In this document: positions 50,403 through 59,273 of the stretch, piece by piece | How the letters are laid out: the number at the start of each line of letters is the position of its first letter | How positions within the stretch are numbered: position 1 is the first letter of the stretch | Source: Actinoplanes sp. NBRC 103695 | GTDB lineage: Bacteria; Actinomycetota; Actinomycetes; Mycobacteriales; Micromonosporaceae | DNA: 64,000 bases | Direction of reading: 5' to 3' | NCBI RefSeq assembly: GCF_030269485.1 | Contig: NZ_BSTL01000009.1 | Coordinates: 248,001-312,000 of the forward strand | Made by a program: the position numbers and the translations under genes | Notes under the pieces: generated by a model | Told to the model about the DNA's origin: nothing | Databases searched by the model: none | What the model saw: the letters and a program-made list of their open reading frames with translations, nothing else

Positions 50403-52031
50403 ATGTCCACTCGAAAGAACCGCACGCGGGTGCTGACCGCCGGGGCGGTCGTCACCGCCGTGGCACTGGCCGGTGCCGGGTACGGCTACGCCAGCGCGGC
50501 CGAGGAACCGCCCGCCCTGGCGTTCCAGGCCGCCACCCACGACGTGACCGTCGAGCGTTACGTCGGGGAGGACTACTCGTACATGAACTTCGATCTCGGC
50601 GTGAACCTGATCGCCGGGAAGCAGCCCTTCGAGATCCAGGCGAAGCGGAAGAACTACGCCGAACCGATCGTGGCCCAGCAGATGGTCACGGACGCCAAGG
50701 GCAAGAAGTCGGCCGTGACCATTCCGGCGGGCCTGTTCACCACGTTCGACGGGTTCGAGGACTTCACCGCGATCACGATCAAGAACGAGGCCGGCGAGAC
50801 GGTCAAGGACTACCAGACCGACTGGTGCCCGAACACGTACGAGTCGCTGCGTACCCGGCCGGACGCGCCGTCGTCGACGCCGTACCCGCAGTCCTGCTCG
50901 GGTGGCAACCCCTTCCTGCTCGGCTCGGTGTGGGGCGTGCAGGCCGGTTACAACGCGCAGATCGAGAGCACCCCGCGGGTCGACTACAGCCAGGGCGAGC
51001 CGAACGAGGACTTCGATCTGCCCGGCGGCAAGTACCAGGTGACGGTCAAGCTGAACGAGAAGTACCGGTCGTGGCTCCAGGTTCCCGCCGACAAGGCGAC
51101 GGTCGCCCTGAACGTGACCGTCGTCGACTACGACGAGCGCGGTGAGGGCACGCCGGAGGGCCTGGCCAAGGCCAAGGCCGCGACGAGGGCCGCCGCCGTC
51201 GGTGACGAGCTGGCGCCCGGCAAGCTCGCGACCCGCGGCGAGCACGGCGAGCACGCCGGTCAGGGCGACGCGTCGGTGCAGGTCTCCGCGTACGACCCGG
51301 AGTTCCGCCCGCCCGCCAAGGTGCCGGCCACGCTGGCCGCCACGCCGAAGGCCGGCCCGAAGCCGGACCTGCGGTCGCTGCCCGCCTGGGGCATCGAGCT
51401 CTCCCAGGAGGACGGCAAGACCTACGTGAACTTCGGCGCTACCGTGTGGAACGCCGGCACGTCGCCGCTGGTGGTCGACGGCTTCCGCCGCACCGGCACC
51501 GACCTGATGGACGCGTACCAGTACTTCTACGACTCCAACGGCAAGGAGGTCGGCTCGGTCGAGGCCGGGACGATGGAGTGGGACGCGCGCGAGGGTCACC
51601 TGCACTGGCACTTCACCGACTTCGCGCAGTACAACCTGCTGAGCGCCGACCAGAGCCTCGCGGTCCGGTCCGGCAAGGAGGCGTTCTGCCTGGCCAACAC
51701 GGACGCGGTGGACTACACCATCCCGAACGCCAAGTGGCGCCCGAGCAACACCGACCTGTCCACCTCCTGTGGCCAGAACACCGCGGTGGCGGTACGCGAG
51801 GTGCTCGACGTCGGCAGCGGTGACACGTACAGCCAGGCCCGCCCGGGTCAGTCGTTCGAGATCACCGACCTGCCGAACGGCACGTACTTCATCCAGACGC
51901 TGGCCAACCCGGAGAACAAGCTGGCGGAGCTGAAGACGACCAACAACTCGTCGCTCCGCAAGATCATCCTCGGTGGCACGCCGGAGAAGCGCACCCTGAA
52001 GGTTCCCGCCGTGCACGGCATCGAGGGCTGA
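50403..52031 (+). CDS. Secreted lysyl-oxidase-like protein, first paralogue
   Basis: The 542-residue protein has a signal peptide (LTAGAVVTAVALAGAGYGYA, cleavage near ASA-AE), an N-terminal beta-rich region and a C-terminal domain like PF01186 lysyl oxidases. It has copper ligands in EGHLHWHFTDFAQYN, a Lys in SGKEAFCLANTD and a Tyr in GSGDTYSQARPG at the places where LOX makes its Lys-Tyr quinone. It may oxidise amines or cross-link proteins outside the cell, but activity is inferred. The linker near residue 265-305 is His/Gly/Ala-rich. AAGGGG precedes the ATG. A close paralogue follows 66 nt downstream. Confidence 0.83.
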   Translation: MSTRKNRTRVLTAGAVVTAVALAGAGYGYASAAEEPPALAFQAATHDVTVERYVGEDYSYMNFDLGVNLIAGKQPFEIQAKRKNYAEPIVAQQMVTDAKGKKSAVTIPAGLFTTFDGFEDFTAITIKNEAGETVKDYQTDWCPNTYESLRTRPDAPSSTPYPQSCSGGNPFLLGSVWGVQAGYNAQIESTPRVDYSQGEPNEDFDLPGGKYQVTVKLNEKYRSWLQVPADKATVALNVTVVDYDERGEGTPEGLAKAKAATRAAAVGDELAPGKLATRGEHGEHAGQGDASVQVSAYDPEFRPPAKVPATLAATPKAGPKPDLRSLPAWGIELSQEDGKTYVNFGATVWNAGTSPLVVDGFRRTGTDLMDAYQYFYDSNGKEVGSVEAGTMEWDAREGHLHWHFTDFAQYNLLSADQSLAVRSGKEAFCLANTDAVDYTIPNAKWRPSNTDLSTSCGQNTAVAVREVLDVGSGDTYSQARPGQSFEITDLPNGTYFIQTLANPENKLAELKTTNNSSLRKIILGGTPEKRTLKVPAVHGIEG

Positions 52032-52076
52032 CCGAACAGGACAGTGATCAACGAAACGTATTGATATGGTCACCCT

Positions 52077-52088
52077 CCGATTAATCGG
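52077..52088. promoter_or_regulatory. Perfect palindrome at the promoter of the second LOX-like gene
   Basis: CCGATTAATCGG is a 12-bp perfect palindrome 7 nt after a -10-like TATGGT (52065-52070), so it overlaps the expected transcription start. A/T-rich cores like this are rare here, and it is a good operator candidate. Confidence 0.5.
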
Positions 52089-52097
52089 GGGGTGTCC

Positions 52098-53618
52098 ATG
52101 TCATTTGTCACGAAACTCTTCGCCGTCACTCTGCTGACCATCACCGGAGGCGCCCAGGCCCCGGCCGATGATCCACCCGCTCTGGCCTTCTCCATCGCCA
52201 CCCATGACGTCACCGCCAAACGCTACGACTGGGGTGACGGGTTCGCCGACCTCCAGATGGACTTCGGGATCAACCTGATCGCCGGGCGGCAGCCGTTCGA
52301 GATCCGCGCCCATCGCGACACCTACGCCGAGCCGATCGAGGCGTACCAGGTGACCGGCGCGACCCGGACGCCGTTGCCGGACGGCCTCTTCACCTCGTTC
52401 AACGGCTTCAAGGACTTCGTCGACATCACCATCGCCGAGCCGTCGGGCGCCGTGGTCAAGCAGTACACCAGCAAGTGGTGCCCGAACTCGCCGTTGACGG
52501 TGCGCATCCGGCCGGACGCGCCGCCGACCAGCCCGTACCCGCTCAACTGCGGCTGGGCGGAGAACCCGTTCGCCCTCGGCGCGGTCTGGGGCGTGCAGGC
52601 CGGCCACAACTCGCCGATCGAGAGCTTCCCCTTCGTCCAGGCCGACGGGACGTTCTTCGACCTGCCGCTCGGCTCGTACCGGGTGACGGTCCGGCTGGCC
52701 GAGAAGTACCGCACCTGGCTGGGCGTGCCGGCCGCGGACGCCACGGTGAACCTGAACCTGACCGTGGTACCCGGCGACGTCGGCCTGCGCCGCAAGCCGG
52801 CGGCCAAGGCGGGGTCCGAGGCGGGGTCCAAGGCTGGCGGGCACGACCACGAGGGTGACGCCACCAAGCAGCTGTCGGCTTACCACCCGTTCCTGCGGCC
52901 GCCCGCGAAGATCCCGGCACCGCTGGCCGAAGTGCCCGCCGGCCCGCGCCCCGACCTGCGCTCCCTGCCGGCCTGGGACATCCTGCTGGACGACTACGAC
53001 GGCCGGACCAGCGTCACGTTCGCCGCCACGGTCTGGAACGCCGGCACGTCACCGCTGCTGGTGGACGGCTTCCGTCGTACCGGAACCGACCTGATGGACG
53101 CGTACCAGTACTTCTACGACGCAGCCGGCAACGAGGTCGGCGTCCGTCCCGCCGGGACGATGGAGTGGGATCCGCGCGAGGGCCACCTGCACTGGCACTT
53201 CACCGACTTCGCCCAGTACAACCTGCTCAGCGCCGACAAGACCCTGGCCGTCCGGTCCGGCAAGGAGGCGTTCTGCCTGGCCAACACCGACCCGGTCGAC
53301 TACCTGCTGCCGAACGCGGCGTGGAAGCCGCCGAACAACGACCTGTCCATGTCGTGCGGCCAGAACACCGCGGTGGCCGTACGCGAGCGCCTGGACATCG
53401 GCAGCGGCGACACCTACCTGCAATACCTGCCCGGCCAGTCCTTCGACGTGACCGACGTGCCCAACGGCACGTACTGGATCGAGGTCAAGGCCAACCCGGA
53501 GGGCAAGCTGGCCGAGCTCCGCACGGCCAACAACTCGTCCTTCCGCAAAATCATCCTGGGCGGCACCCCGGGCGGCGAGCGCACCCTGCGCGTGCCGTCG
53601 GTGCACGGTCTGGACTAG
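52098..53618 (+). CDS. Secreted lysyl-oxidase-like protein, second paralogue
   Basis: The 506-residue protein is homologous to the preceding one over its whole length. It has a shorter signal peptide (LFAVTLLTITGGAQAPAD) and the same catalytic-type features: EGHLHWHFTDFAQYN, SGKEAFCLANTD and GSGDTYLQYLPG. Shared N-terminal features include INLIAGRQPFEIRA and KWCPN. The linker before the oxidase domain is shorter and contains GGHDHEGD. The ATG at 52098 is chosen over GTG 52092 because GGGGGG lies 5 nt upstream. Tandem duplication followed by separate regulation is likely, since a promoter-like region with a palindrome lies between them. Confidence 0.82.
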   Translation: MSFVTKLFAVTLLTITGGAQAPADDPPALAFSIATHDVTAKRYDWGDGFADLQMDFGINLIAGRQPFEIRAHRDTYAEPIEAYQVTGATRTPLPDGLFTSFNGFKDFVDITIAEPSGAVVKQYTSKWCPNSPLTVRIRPDAPPTSPYPLNCGWAENPFALGAVWGVQAGHNSPIESFPFVQADGTFFDLPLGSYRVTVRLAEKYRTWLGVPAADATVNLNLTVVPGDVGLRRKPAAKAGSEAGSKAGGHDHEGDATKQLSAYHPFLRPPAKIPAPLAEVPAGPRPDLRSLPAWDILLDDYDGRTSVTFAATVWNAGTSPLLVDGFRRTGTDLMDAYQYFYDAAGNEVGVRPAGTMEWDPREGHLHWHFTDFAQYNLLSADKTLAVRSGKEAFCLANTDPVDYLLPNAAWKPPNNDLSMSCGQNTAVAVRERLDIGSGDTYLQYLPGQSFDVTDVPNGTYWIEVKANPEGKLAELRTANNSSFRKIILGGTPGGERTLRVPSVHGLD

Positions 53619-53661
53619 CGCGTTGCGGGCCCGGTGGCACTCTCCGGGCCCGCGACGACCG

Positions 53662-55419
53662 TCAGGCGGAAACGGGAACCGCGGGGCGCACCGACGGCTT
53701 GCTTCCGCCGGTGCGGGGGCGGGTGACCGGCTTGGACTCCGGCGTGGCCAGCAACAACCGCGATGGCGTCGTGGACGGGCGTTGCCTGGTCACGAATGCT
53801 CGGCGGGCAGCCGCGAAACCCGACCGGTCGGCCCACATGTCGCGGCTCATCTCGGCGAGCTCGCGCGCCTCGTACACGTCCAGTGGCACCCGCTCGCCCG
53901 CCAGGCGGCGGGCCTTCGCAGCGCGGCGGGCCTTGGCGGCCCGGGGGTCGGCCAGGTCTTCGGCCAGGGCGGCCAGCCAATTCGTGTACGCCTCGGGATG
54001 GCGCGGGCCCACCTCGTCGACCAGGCCCAGTGATGCCGCCCGCACCGCGTCGACCGGCAGTTTCTCGTCGATCAGCCGCTGGGCCGTCTCGGCTCCCACC
54101 CGCCGGGGCAGGGTGTAGGTGTGCAGCTCCGAGCCGTACAGGCCGATGTCGTAGTAGGGGTTGAGCACGATCCCGGAGCGGGCCGCGACCACGTCGGCAC
54201 CGAGGCCGAGCATCACGCCGCCGGCGCCCGCGTTGCCCGCATAGCCGGCCACCACCACCTGCCGGGTGCACGTGATGATCTCGCGGCACACCTCGTTGAT
54301 CGCGCGGATCGCGGACCACGCGGCGGCGGCCGGATCGGCGGCGGCCTCGATCACGTTCAGGTGGATGCCGTTGCTGAAGGCGTCCGTGCCGCCGCGGAGC
54401 ACCAGCACCTCGGTGTTCTGCGCGGACGCGTGGCGCAGCGCGGCCAGTAACCGGCGGCTGTGCCAGTCCGCCATCGCGCCGTTGTAGAAGTCGAACGACA
54501 GCCAGCCCACCGGGCCGTCGCGGCGGTACCGGATCTGCCGGTACGTGCCCGGCGCCTCCGGTTCCACGCCGGGCGGCAGGGGAGCGTCGGGGACGTGCCG
54601 CAGACGCTTGCCGAGCAGCCGGGCCGCGGGGAGCTTGATGCCGTCCGGGGCGCGCAGGTGGCCCAGCCAGACGCTGCCGTCGCCGGTGCCGACCAGCACC
54701 GCGCCCTGCCGGCGCCGCAGCAGCGCGCCGGGTGTGCCGCCCCGGGCCGGGCCCCGGTGGACGTCGAAGGCGAACACATCGAGGCCCGCCAACGAGGTAC
54801 GCACACCCGGTGTGCCGTCGGCCGCCCGGATGCGTCGCACAATGTGGTCCGTCGAGTCCTCCCAGGCGAAGGCGCGGTCCGCCGGGCGCATCGATGGGCG
54901 CGGCCTGGTGCCGGGCACCTCCGTCGGCATGTCGTCGGTGGGCACCGGCCGGAAGCCCGGGTCGGCGGCCTTCTCGAGGACCTCGGCGACCAGGTCCAGG
55001 GCGGCGTCGGCGATCGGGCCGTTGTAGAGCGACGACTTGCGTGGCGCGGCCATGGGGAGGGGGAAGGTGCGGGTGGCCCAGATCGGACCGGCGTCCATCT
55101 CCTCGACCGCCTGCAGCGCGGTCACGCCCCAGCGGCGTGCGCCCTCGGAGATCGCCCAGTCCAGCGAGGACGGACCGCGATCGCCGACCGGGCCCGGATG
55201 GATGATCACGGTGCGCCAGGCGCGCCACACCTCGGCCGGGACGCGTTCCTTGAGGAACGGGCAGAGGACGAGGTCGGGACTTGCCGCGCGTACCCCCTTG
55301 ATCATGTCTTGCGGACCGGTGGCGAGCAGGACACCGACGTCGTGACCGGCCTCCCGCAACGCGCACCAGACACGTTGACTGAGGCCGTTGAATGCGGAAA
55401 CAAGCAGCAGAACCCGCAC
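53662..55419 (-). CDS. hypX: HypX-like hydrogenase maturation protein (formyl-THF to CO)
   Basis: The 585-residue protein joins a formyltransferase-like N-terminal half (VIIHPGPVGDRGPSSLDWAI) to an enoyl-CoA-hydratase-like C-terminal half (LRGGTDAFSNGIHLNVIE, VVVAGYAGNAGAGGVMLGLG). This order is diagnostic of HypX, which makes the CO ligand of [NiFe]-hydrogenases aerobically through formyl-CoA. The GTG has GGGGAGGGG upstream. No hydrogenase or other hyp genes are in the window, so it is an orphan here. A Lys/Arg-rich C-terminal tail of about 30 residues is extra. It is divergent from mfd. Confidence 0.85.
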   Translation of the reverse strand: MRVLLLVSAFNGLSQRVWCALREAGHDVGVLLATGPQDMIKGVRAASPDLVLCPFLKERVPAEVWRAWRTVIIHPGPVGDRGPSSLDWAISEGARRWGVTALQAVEEMDAGPIWATRTFPLPMAAPRKSSLYNGPIADAALDLVAEVLEKAADPGFRPVPTDDMPTEVPGTRPRPSMRPADRAFAWEDSTDHIVRRIRAADGTPGVRTSLAGLDVFAFDVHRGPARGGTPGALLRRRQGAVLVGTGDGSVWLGHLRAPDGIKLPAARLLGKRLRHVPDAPLPPGVEPEAPGTYRQIRYRRDGPVGWLSFDFYNGAMADWHSRRLLAALRHASAQNTEVLVLRGGTDAFSNGIHLNVIEAAADPAAAAWSAIRAINEVCREIITCTRQVVVAGYAGNAGAGGVMLGLGADVVAARSGIVLNPYYDIGLYGSELHTYTLPRRVGAETAQRLIDEKLPVDAVRAASLGLVDEVGPRHPEAYTNWLAALAEDLADPRAAKARRAAKARRLAGERVPLDVYEARELAEMSRDMWADRSGFAAARRAFVTRQRPSTTPSRLLLATPESKPVTRPRTGGSKPSVRPAVPVSA

Positions 55420-55483
55420 GTCTGCCCCTCCCCGGGAAGTTGGCAACAGTGATCGGGAAGTCTTGTTGGCGCACAGTCGCCCA

Positions 55484-55504
55484 TGTCGGACATGGTGTCC
55501 GATA
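55484..55504. promoter_or_regulatory. Dyad in the hypX-mfd divergent region
   Basis: TGTCGGACA, 3 nt and TGTCCGATA form a dyad with one mismatch, 65 nt before hypX and 112 nt before mfd. It looks like the binding site of a TetR- or GntR-type dimer; the regulator is not in the window. Confidence 0.45.
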
Positions 55505-55615
55505 GCGGCTGCTCACGTTCTCTGTCAGACCGGCGGACTAAGCTGGAAGCCGTAACCCCCCGTCCCAGCTGGGCGTGGGGCTGTTCCACGTGTCTGCTCG
55601 CTAGGAGTGCCTTCC

Positions 55616-58600
55616 GTGCAACTGTCCGGTCTCATCCCGGCCGCCCTGCGCGACCGTGGGCTCGCCCGCGCCCGTGACCTCGCCCGCAAAGGCGGCGTCG
55701 ACTCCGACGCCCTCGACCTGACCGCACCCGCCTCGCTGCGCCCGTTCGTGGTCGCCGCCGTCGCCGCGCCCGCCGACAGCGGCGGCGCGTCCCGGCCGGT
55801 GCTCGCCGTCACCGCCACCAGCCGCGAGGCCGACGACCTCGCCGACGCGCTGGGCTGCCTGATCGACCCGGCCGCGGTGGCCGTCTACCCGTCGTGGGAG
55901 ACGCTGCCGCACGAGCGGTTGTCGCCGCGCTCGGACACGGTCGGCCGCCGGCTGGCCGTGCTGCGCCGGCTCGCGCACCCCGAGGGCGAACCGCTGCGGA
56001 TCATCGTCGCGCCGGTGCGCAGCCTGCTCCAGCCGCAGCTCAAGGGGCTCGGCGACCTCGAGCCGGTGGAGTTGACCACCGGCTGCGAGGCCGAGCTCGA
56101 GCAGGTGGCGCGGCGGCTCTCCGACATGGCGTACGCGCGGGTCGACCTGGTCACCAAGCGGGGCGAGTTCGCCGTCCGGGGCGGCATCCTGGACGTCTTC
56201 CCGCCGACCGACGAGCACCCGTCCCGGGTCGAGTTCTGGGGCGACGAGATCGAGGAGATCCGCACGTTCGCGGTGGCCGACCAGCGGACCATCGACCCGG
56301 TGCAGCGGCTGTGGGCGCCGCCCTGCCGCGAGCTGCTGCTCACGCCGGCCGTCCGGACCCGGGCCTTCGAGCTGGCCGCCGAGCACCCGGAGATCGCCGA
56401 GATCCTGGACAAGCTGTCCGACGGCATCCCGGTCGAGGGCATGGAGTCGCTGGCGCCGGCCCTGCTGCAGGGCACCGACAGCATGGAGTTGCTGATCGAC
56501 TGCATGCCGGCCGGGACGCACGTGCTGCTCTGCGACCCGGAGCGGATCCGCACCCGGGCGCATGACCTCACTCGTACCTCCGACGAGTTCCTCGAGGCGT
56601 CCTGGGCGGCCGCTGCCGTCGGCGGGCAGGCGCCGATCGACGTGGGCGCGGCGGCTTTCCGGACGCTGGCCGATGTGCGGGCGCACGCGGCGACGCTGCA
56701 CCAGCCGTGGTGGACGTTGTCGCCGTTCGGGCTGGACTCCCCGACGGAGGAGAAATCGGACGAAACTCCTTGGCTCGAGGCCCCCACCTCCGATGTTTCG
56801 CCGGACTTGGGCGACTTTCTGTCGCTGTCTGCCCAACCTGTGCCGCTCTACCACGGTGACACCTCGCGGCTGGCGTCCGACCTGTCCGCCTGGGTCTCCT
56901 CGGGCTGGGCGATCGCGCTGGTCTTCGAGGGCCACGGCACCGCGCAACGGGCCACCGAGCTGCTGCGCGACGCCGGCCTCGGCGTCACCCCCGTGGACAG
57001 CATCCCCACGGCGATCGAGCCCGGCCAGCTGATGATCACCTGCGGCGGGCTCAACCACGGCTTCGTCGACGAGGCCGCGCAGCTCGCGGTGATCACCGGC
57101 AACGACATCTCCGGCGGCCGCGGCGCGTCGACCAAAGACATGCGCAAGATGCCGTCGCGGCGGCGCAACACGATCGACCCGCTGGAGCTCAAGGCCGGCG
57201 ACCACGTCGTGCACGAGCAGCACGGCATCGGCCGCTACATCGAGCTGGTCCAGCGCGTCGTCAACGGCGCCGAGCGGGAATACCTGGTCATCGAGTACGC
57301 GCCGTCCAAGCGCGGCCAGCCCGGCGACCGGCTGTTCGTGCCCACCGACCAGCTCGACCAGCTGTCCCGCTACGTCGGCGGCGAGTCGCCGACGCTGCAC
57401 AAGATGGGCGGCTCCGACTGGCAGAAGAGCAAGGCCCGGGCGAAGAAGGCGGTGCGGGAGATCGCCGCGCAGCTGATCCAGCTGTACGCCGCCCGGCAGG
57501 CGTCGCAGGGCTACGCGTTCGGACCGGACACGCCGTGGCAGCGCGAGCTCGAGGACGCGTTCCCGTACACCGAGACCCCGGACCAGCTCTCCGCCATCAT
57601 CGAGGTCAAGGGCGACATGGAGAAGGCCGTCCCGATGGACAGGCTGATCTGCGGCGACGTCGGTTACGGCAAGACCGAGATCGCGGTACGCGCGGCGTTC
57701 AAGGCGGTGCAGGACGGCAAGCAGGTGGCCATCCTGGTGCCCACCACGCTGCTCGCCCAGCAGCACTTCAACACCTTCACCGAGCGCATGAACCAGTTCC
57801 CGATCACCATCAAGCAGCTCTCCCGGTTCCAGACGCCCACCGAGGCCAAGCTCACCCTGGAGCAGACCGCGGCCGGCACCGCGGACATCGTGATCGGCAC
57901 CCACCGGCTGCTGTCCAACTCGACCCGCTTCAAGAACCTCGGCCTGATCATCGTGGACGAGGAACAGCGCTTCGGCGTCGAGCACAAGGAGCAGCTCAAG
58001 TCGCTGCGGGCGTCGGTGGACGTGCTGTCCATGTCGGCCACCCCGATCCCGCGGACCCTGGAGATGGCGATCACCGGCATCCGCGAGATGTCCACCATCG
58101 CCACCCCGCCCGAGGAACGGCACCCGGTCCTCACCTTCGTCGGCGGGTACGACGACAAGCAGGTCGCCGCGTCCATCCACCGCGAGCTGCTGCGCGACGG
58201 CCAAGTGTTCTTCCTGCACAACCGGGTCGAGACGATCGACAAGGCGGCTCGCAAGCTGCGCGAGCTGGTGCCCGAGGCGCGGGTCGCGGTGGCGCACGGG
58301 CAGATGGGTGAGGACGCCCTGGAGAAGGTGATGGTCGGCTTCTGGGAGAAGGAGTTCGACGTGCTGGTCTCCACCACCATCGTGGAGTCCGGCATCGACA
58401 TCCCGAACGCCAACACGCTCATCGTCGAGCGCGCCGACCTGCTCGGCCTGTCCCAGCTGCACCAGATCCGCGGCCGGGTCGGCCGGGGCCGCGAGCGGGC
58501 GTACGCGTACTTCCTCTACCCGCGGGAGAAGCCGCTCACCGAACAGGCACACGAGCGGCTGGCCACCATCGCCCAGCACACCGAGCTCGGCGCCGGCATG

Positions 58601-59251
58601 TACGTGGCCATGAAGGACCTGGAGATCCGCGGCGCCGGCAACCTGCTCGGCGGCGAGCAGTCCGGGCACATCGAGGGCGTCGGCTTCGACCTCTACGTCC
58701 GGATGGTCGGCGAGGCGGTGGCCCAGTTCAAGGGCGAGCGGCAGGAGGAGGAGACCGAGGTCAAGATCGATCTGCCGGTCGACGCGCACCTGCCGACCGA
58801 GTACATCAACGTGGAGCGTCTGCGCCTGGAGATGTACCGGAAGCTGGCCGAGGCACGGGACGGTGCCCGCCTCGACGAGGTGGTCGCCGAGATGACCGAC
58901 CGGTACGGCGAACCGCCCTCGTCGGTGGCCAACCTGATCGCGGTGGCACGGTTCCGGCAACTGGCCCGGGCCTACGGGCTCGCCGATGTCTCCGTACAGG
59001 GAAAGCACCTGAGGTTTTCGCCGTTGCCGTTGCCCGACTCCAAGCAGATGCGGTTGAAGCGGTACCACCCCGACGCCGTCTACAAGACGACCAACGACCA
59101 GGTCAGCGTGCCGCGGCCGCAGACCCGGCGGGTGGGTGGCGAGCCGCTGCGCGACCAGCCGCTGCTGCAGTGGTGCGCCCAGTTGCTCAAGGACCTGCTC
59201 GGCGAGGCCCCCGCGCCGGTGACTTCCGGGGGTCGGCCGCGTGCCTCGTGA
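55616..59251 (+). CDS. mfd: Transcription-repair coupling factor
   Basis: The 1211-residue protein removes stalled RNA polymerase at lesions and recruits UvrA. It has the UvrB-homology region (YPSWETLPHERLSPRSDT), the RNA-polymerase-interacting Tudor-like domain (KAGDHVVHEQHGIGRYIEL), the RecG-like helicase domain with Walker A CGDVGYGKTEIAVRAAF near residue 680, the DEEQ box near 780, and QIRGRVGRGRERAYAYF. The GTG at 55616 has AGGAG 8 nt upstream; GTG 55607 is too close to it. The SurA-like gene follows after 22 nt. Confidence 0.97.
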   Translation: MQLSGLIPAALRDRGLARARDLARKGGVDSDALDLTAPASLRPFVVAAVAAPADSGGASRPVLAVTATSREADDLADALGCLIDPAAVAVYPSWETLPHERLSPRSDTVGRRLAVLRRLAHPEGEPLRIIVAPVRSLLQPQLKGLGDLEPVELTTGCEAELEQVARRLSDMAYARVDLVTKRGEFAVRGGILDVFPPTDEHPSRVEFWGDEIEEIRTFAVADQRTIDPVQRLWAPPCRELLLTPAVRTRAFELAAEHPEIAEILDKLSDGIPVEGMESLAPALLQGTDSMELLIDCMPAGTHVLLCDPERIRTRAHDLTRTSDEFLEASWAAAAVGGQAPIDVGAAAFRTLADVRAHAATLHQPWWTLSPFGLDSPTEEKSDETPWLEAPTSDVSPDLGDFLSLSAQPVPLYHGDTSRLASDLSAWVSSGWAIALVFEGHGTAQRATELLRDAGLGVTPVDSIPTAIEPGQLMITCGGLNHGFVDEAAQLAVITGNDISGGRGASTKDMRKMPSRRRNTIDPLELKAGDHVVHEQHGIGRYIELVQRVVNGAEREYLVIEYAPSKRGQPGDRLFVPTDQLDQLSRYVGGESPTLHKMGGSDWQKSKARAKKAVREIAAQLIQLYAARQASQGYAFGPDTPWQRELEDAFPYTETPDQLSAIIEVKGDMEKAVPMDRLICGDVGYGKTEIAVRAAFKAVQDGKQVAILVPTTLLAQQHFNTFTERMNQFPITIKQLSRFQTPTEAKLTLEQTAAGTADIVIGTHRLLSNSTRFKNLGLIIVDEEQRFGVEHKEQLKSLRASVDVLSMSATPIPRTLEMAITGIREMSTIATPPEERHPVLTFVGGYDDKQVAASIHRELLRDGQVFFLHNRVETIDKAARKLRELVPEARVAVAHGQMGEDALEKVMVGFWEKEFDVLVSTTIVESGIDIPNANTLIVERADLLGLSQLHQIRGRVGRGRERAYAYFLYPREKPLTEQAHERLATIAQHTELGAGMYVAMKDLEIRGAGNLLGGEQSGHIEGVGFDLYVRMVGEAVAQFKGERQEEETEVKIDLPVDAHLPTEYINVERLRLEMYRKLAEARDGARLDEVVAEMTDRYGEPPSSVANLIAVARFRQLARAYGLADVSVQGKHLRFSPLPLPDSKQMRLKRYHPDAVYKTTNDQVSVPRPQTRRVGGEPLRDQPLLQWCAQLLKDLLGEAPAPVTSGGRPRAS

Positions 59252-59273
59252 CGGACGTGAGAGAGTCATCGGC

